A stretch of 7,541 nucleotides of DNA. Source: an uncultured Collinsella sp. GTDB lineage: Bacteria > Actinomycetota > Coriobacteriia > Coriobacteriales > Coriobacteriaceae. Made by a program: the position numbers and the translations under genes. Positions 6,250 through 7,541 of the stretch are shown piece after piece; position 1 is the stretch's first letter, and each line of letters starts with the position of its first letter. The notes below the pieces were generated by a model that saw nothing but the letters and a program-made list of their open reading frames with translations, had not been told where the DNA came from and did not search any database. Where the stretch lies: assembly GCA_900547285.1 (NCBI GenBank), contig URGF01000084.1:1-7541 (forward strand), in the 5' to 3' direction.

Positions 6250-7541
6250 ATGGATAACCTTGCCAAACCCACGAACCGAGCGCTGTTTTTGGTCAGCGTT
6301 GCCGTGACCGGTGCACTCGCGGGTGCCGCAGTCTGGCTGTTCTTTTTTGCGATGGAGCACGGTATCGACTATCTATGGACCGAGATTCCGCACGCGCTGG
6401 GCGTCGCTTCGCCCGAGCTTGCCAGCGGCCCGTTTGGCTTTCTGCCGTACCCGTTTTTTGTCTGCCTGCTGGGCGGCCTGTTAATCGGTCTGTACGAAAA
6501 GATGACAGGCACCAAGACCGATGACCTCAACCAGGTGATGGCTAAGGTTAAGCAAGACGGGCGCTACCCGTATGACAACCTGGGCAAGCTTTCGCTCGCG
6601 GCGTTGCTGCCGCTGCTGTTTGGCGGAAGTATTGGACCGGAGGCCGGCCTGACTGGTGTTATCGCGGGTCTGTGCAGCTGGGTTGGCGACCGCATGCGTC
6701 GCTTCGGCGCCGAGTTTAGGGAGCTTACGCTGCTGGGTACCCAGGCCGCGTTGACGGCGCTCTTTACCGCGCCCGTCTTTGGCTTTGTGGCACCGCTTGC
6801 CGGTAGCGCCGACGGCCAGGGCGAAGACGCCGACGATGAGTCCACGTCCGGCGAGATCACCATCAGGCTGCCCAAGGCGCAAAAGACCGTGGTTTACGGC
6901 ATCGCGATTGCCGGCGGCCTGGGCACCTACCTGCTGCTCGGCCAGCTTATGGGCGGCGGCATGGGTATGCCGAGGTTCGAGGCTGCCGTGGTGGGCAACC
7001 TGGAGCTTACCTGGCTCATTCCTCTGTCGCTGATTGGAACAATCTGCGGCTGGCTGTACTTTGTCTCTGAGTACGCGAGCGAAGCGTTTGCCCGTGCCAT
7101 AGGAGAGCGTCCTGTCGTTAAGGCAATGCTGGCTGGTCTGGCGCTCGCCATCTGCGGCACGGTCCTGCCCTACACCATGTTTGCCGGCGAGACCCAGGCC
7201 GACGTGCTCAGGGAGACCTATCTGACCATCCCCGCCGGTGTGCTTATCGCGACCGGTCTGGTCAAGGCCATGCTGACGCCCGCCCTCATCAACCTTGGTT
7301 GGCGCGGCGGTCACTTCTTCCCGGTTATCTTCTCGGGCGTAAGTCTGGGCTATGGCCTTGCCATCCTCACCGGCGCCGATCCGGTCTTTTGCGTTGCCGT
7401 CTGCACCGCCTCGACGATGGGCGCCGTTATGCGTCAGCCCGTCATGGTCGTGGGCCTGCTGCTCATGTGCTTCCCACTCAAGGGTATCGTCTGCATGATC
7501 ATCGCGGCCGTCATCGCCGCCGGCATTCCACTGCCCAAGCC
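6250..7541 (+). CDS. ClC-family chloride channel/transporter (3' partial)
   Basis: Polytopic membrane protein of the ClC (EriC/voltage-gated chloride channel) superfamily. From ATG 6250 the frame stays open for 430 codons to the window end without a stop, so the C terminus is missing. N-terminal membrane helices (ALFLVSVAVTGALAGAAVWL and a later PYPFFVCLLGGLLIGLY) are followed by the anion-pathway motif GGSIGPEA at 125-132, corresponding to GxEGP of ClC, and near the C-terminal side by GGHFFP 353-358, the GGxFxP motif of helix N, then a helix with SLGYGLAILTG. A hydrophilic acidic loop rich in Asp/Glu/Gly (about 186-205) interrupts the helices. The position of the gating glutamate (E148 in the E. 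coli protein) appears to be I128, as in divergent bacterial members with GSxGPEA. Whether it is channel or exchanger, and for which anion, cannot be decided from sequence. It follows the K+ channel/LOG pair by 126 bp on the same strand. Confidence 0.88.
   Translation, partial: MDNLAKPTNRALFLVSVAVTGALAGAAVWLFFFAMEHGIDYLWTEIPHALGVASPELASGPFGFLPYPFFVCLLGGLLIGLYEKMTGTKTDDLNQVMAKVKQDGRYPYDNLGKLSLAALLPLLFGGSIGPEAGLTGVIAGLCSWVGDRMRRFGAEFRELTLLGTQAALTALFTAPVFGFVAPLAGSADGQGEDADDESTSGEITIRLPKAQKTVVYGIAIAGGLGTYLLLGQLMGGGMGMPRFEAAVVGNLELTWLIPLSLIGTICGWLYFVSEYASEAFARAIGERPVVKAMLAGLALAICGTVLPYTMFAGETQADVLRETYLTIPAGVLIATGLVKAMLTPALINLGWRGGHFFPVIFSGVSLGYGLAILTGADPVFCVAVCTASTMGAVMRQPVMVVGLLLMCFPLKGIVCMIIAAVIAAGIPLPK

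Noticed and set aside
6481..7314. 277-codon open frame on the - strand opposite the ClC gene
   Set aside because: The + strand encodes a continuous ClC protein with family motifs. The antisense translation is low-complexity (Gln/Arg/His-rich) and matches no family.

Overview
The window looks like chromosome of a high-GC Gram-positive gut bacterium, most likely a coriobacterium such as Collinsella. This is inferred from base composition, Shine-Dalgarno style, use of TTG/GTG/ATG starts and the mix of protein families; there is no rRNA or other marker gene to confirm it. Both edges cut through genes, so the first and last CDS are partial.

Left half (1-4888), signalling. A hybrid sensor histidine kinase on the + strand (5' end missing) converges on a two-gene - strand unit. 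That unit is a 934-residue BvgS/EvgS-like hybrid kinase with two periplasmic substrate-binding domains, followed 42 bp downstream by a small FMN-binding pyridoxamine-oxidase/NimA-like protein. A strong hairpin at 1495-1534 lies between the converging genes. The two kinases are paralogous in their HisKA, HATPase and receiver modules. Neither carries an HPt or DNA-binding output domain, and no such partner lies in the window, so the downstream regulator must be encoded elsewhere.

Middle (4889-5128). The divergent intergenic region is occupied largely by a nested palindromic, REP/MITE-like element of about 126-136 bp built from variants of GGGGACGTTC. It is the least explained sequence in the window.

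Right half (5129-7541), all + strand. It holds a minimal two-TM K+ channel, a LOG-family nucleotide phosphoribohydrolase, and a ClC-type chloride channel/transporter running off the window end. The channel and LOG genes are 35 bp apart and probably co-transcribed. The ClC gene follows after 126 bp with its own good ribosome binding site and possibly its own promoter. A cation channel and an anion channel so close together suggest an ion or membrane-potential homeostasis neighbourhood, but this is inference from position only.

I found no CRISPR array, tRNA, rRNA, transposase gene, phage gene or toxin-antitoxin pair. Most of the content is ordinary. The items worth a second look are the palindromic element, the ClC protein whose usual gating glutamate position is isoleucine, and the tandem-SBP hybrid kinase.
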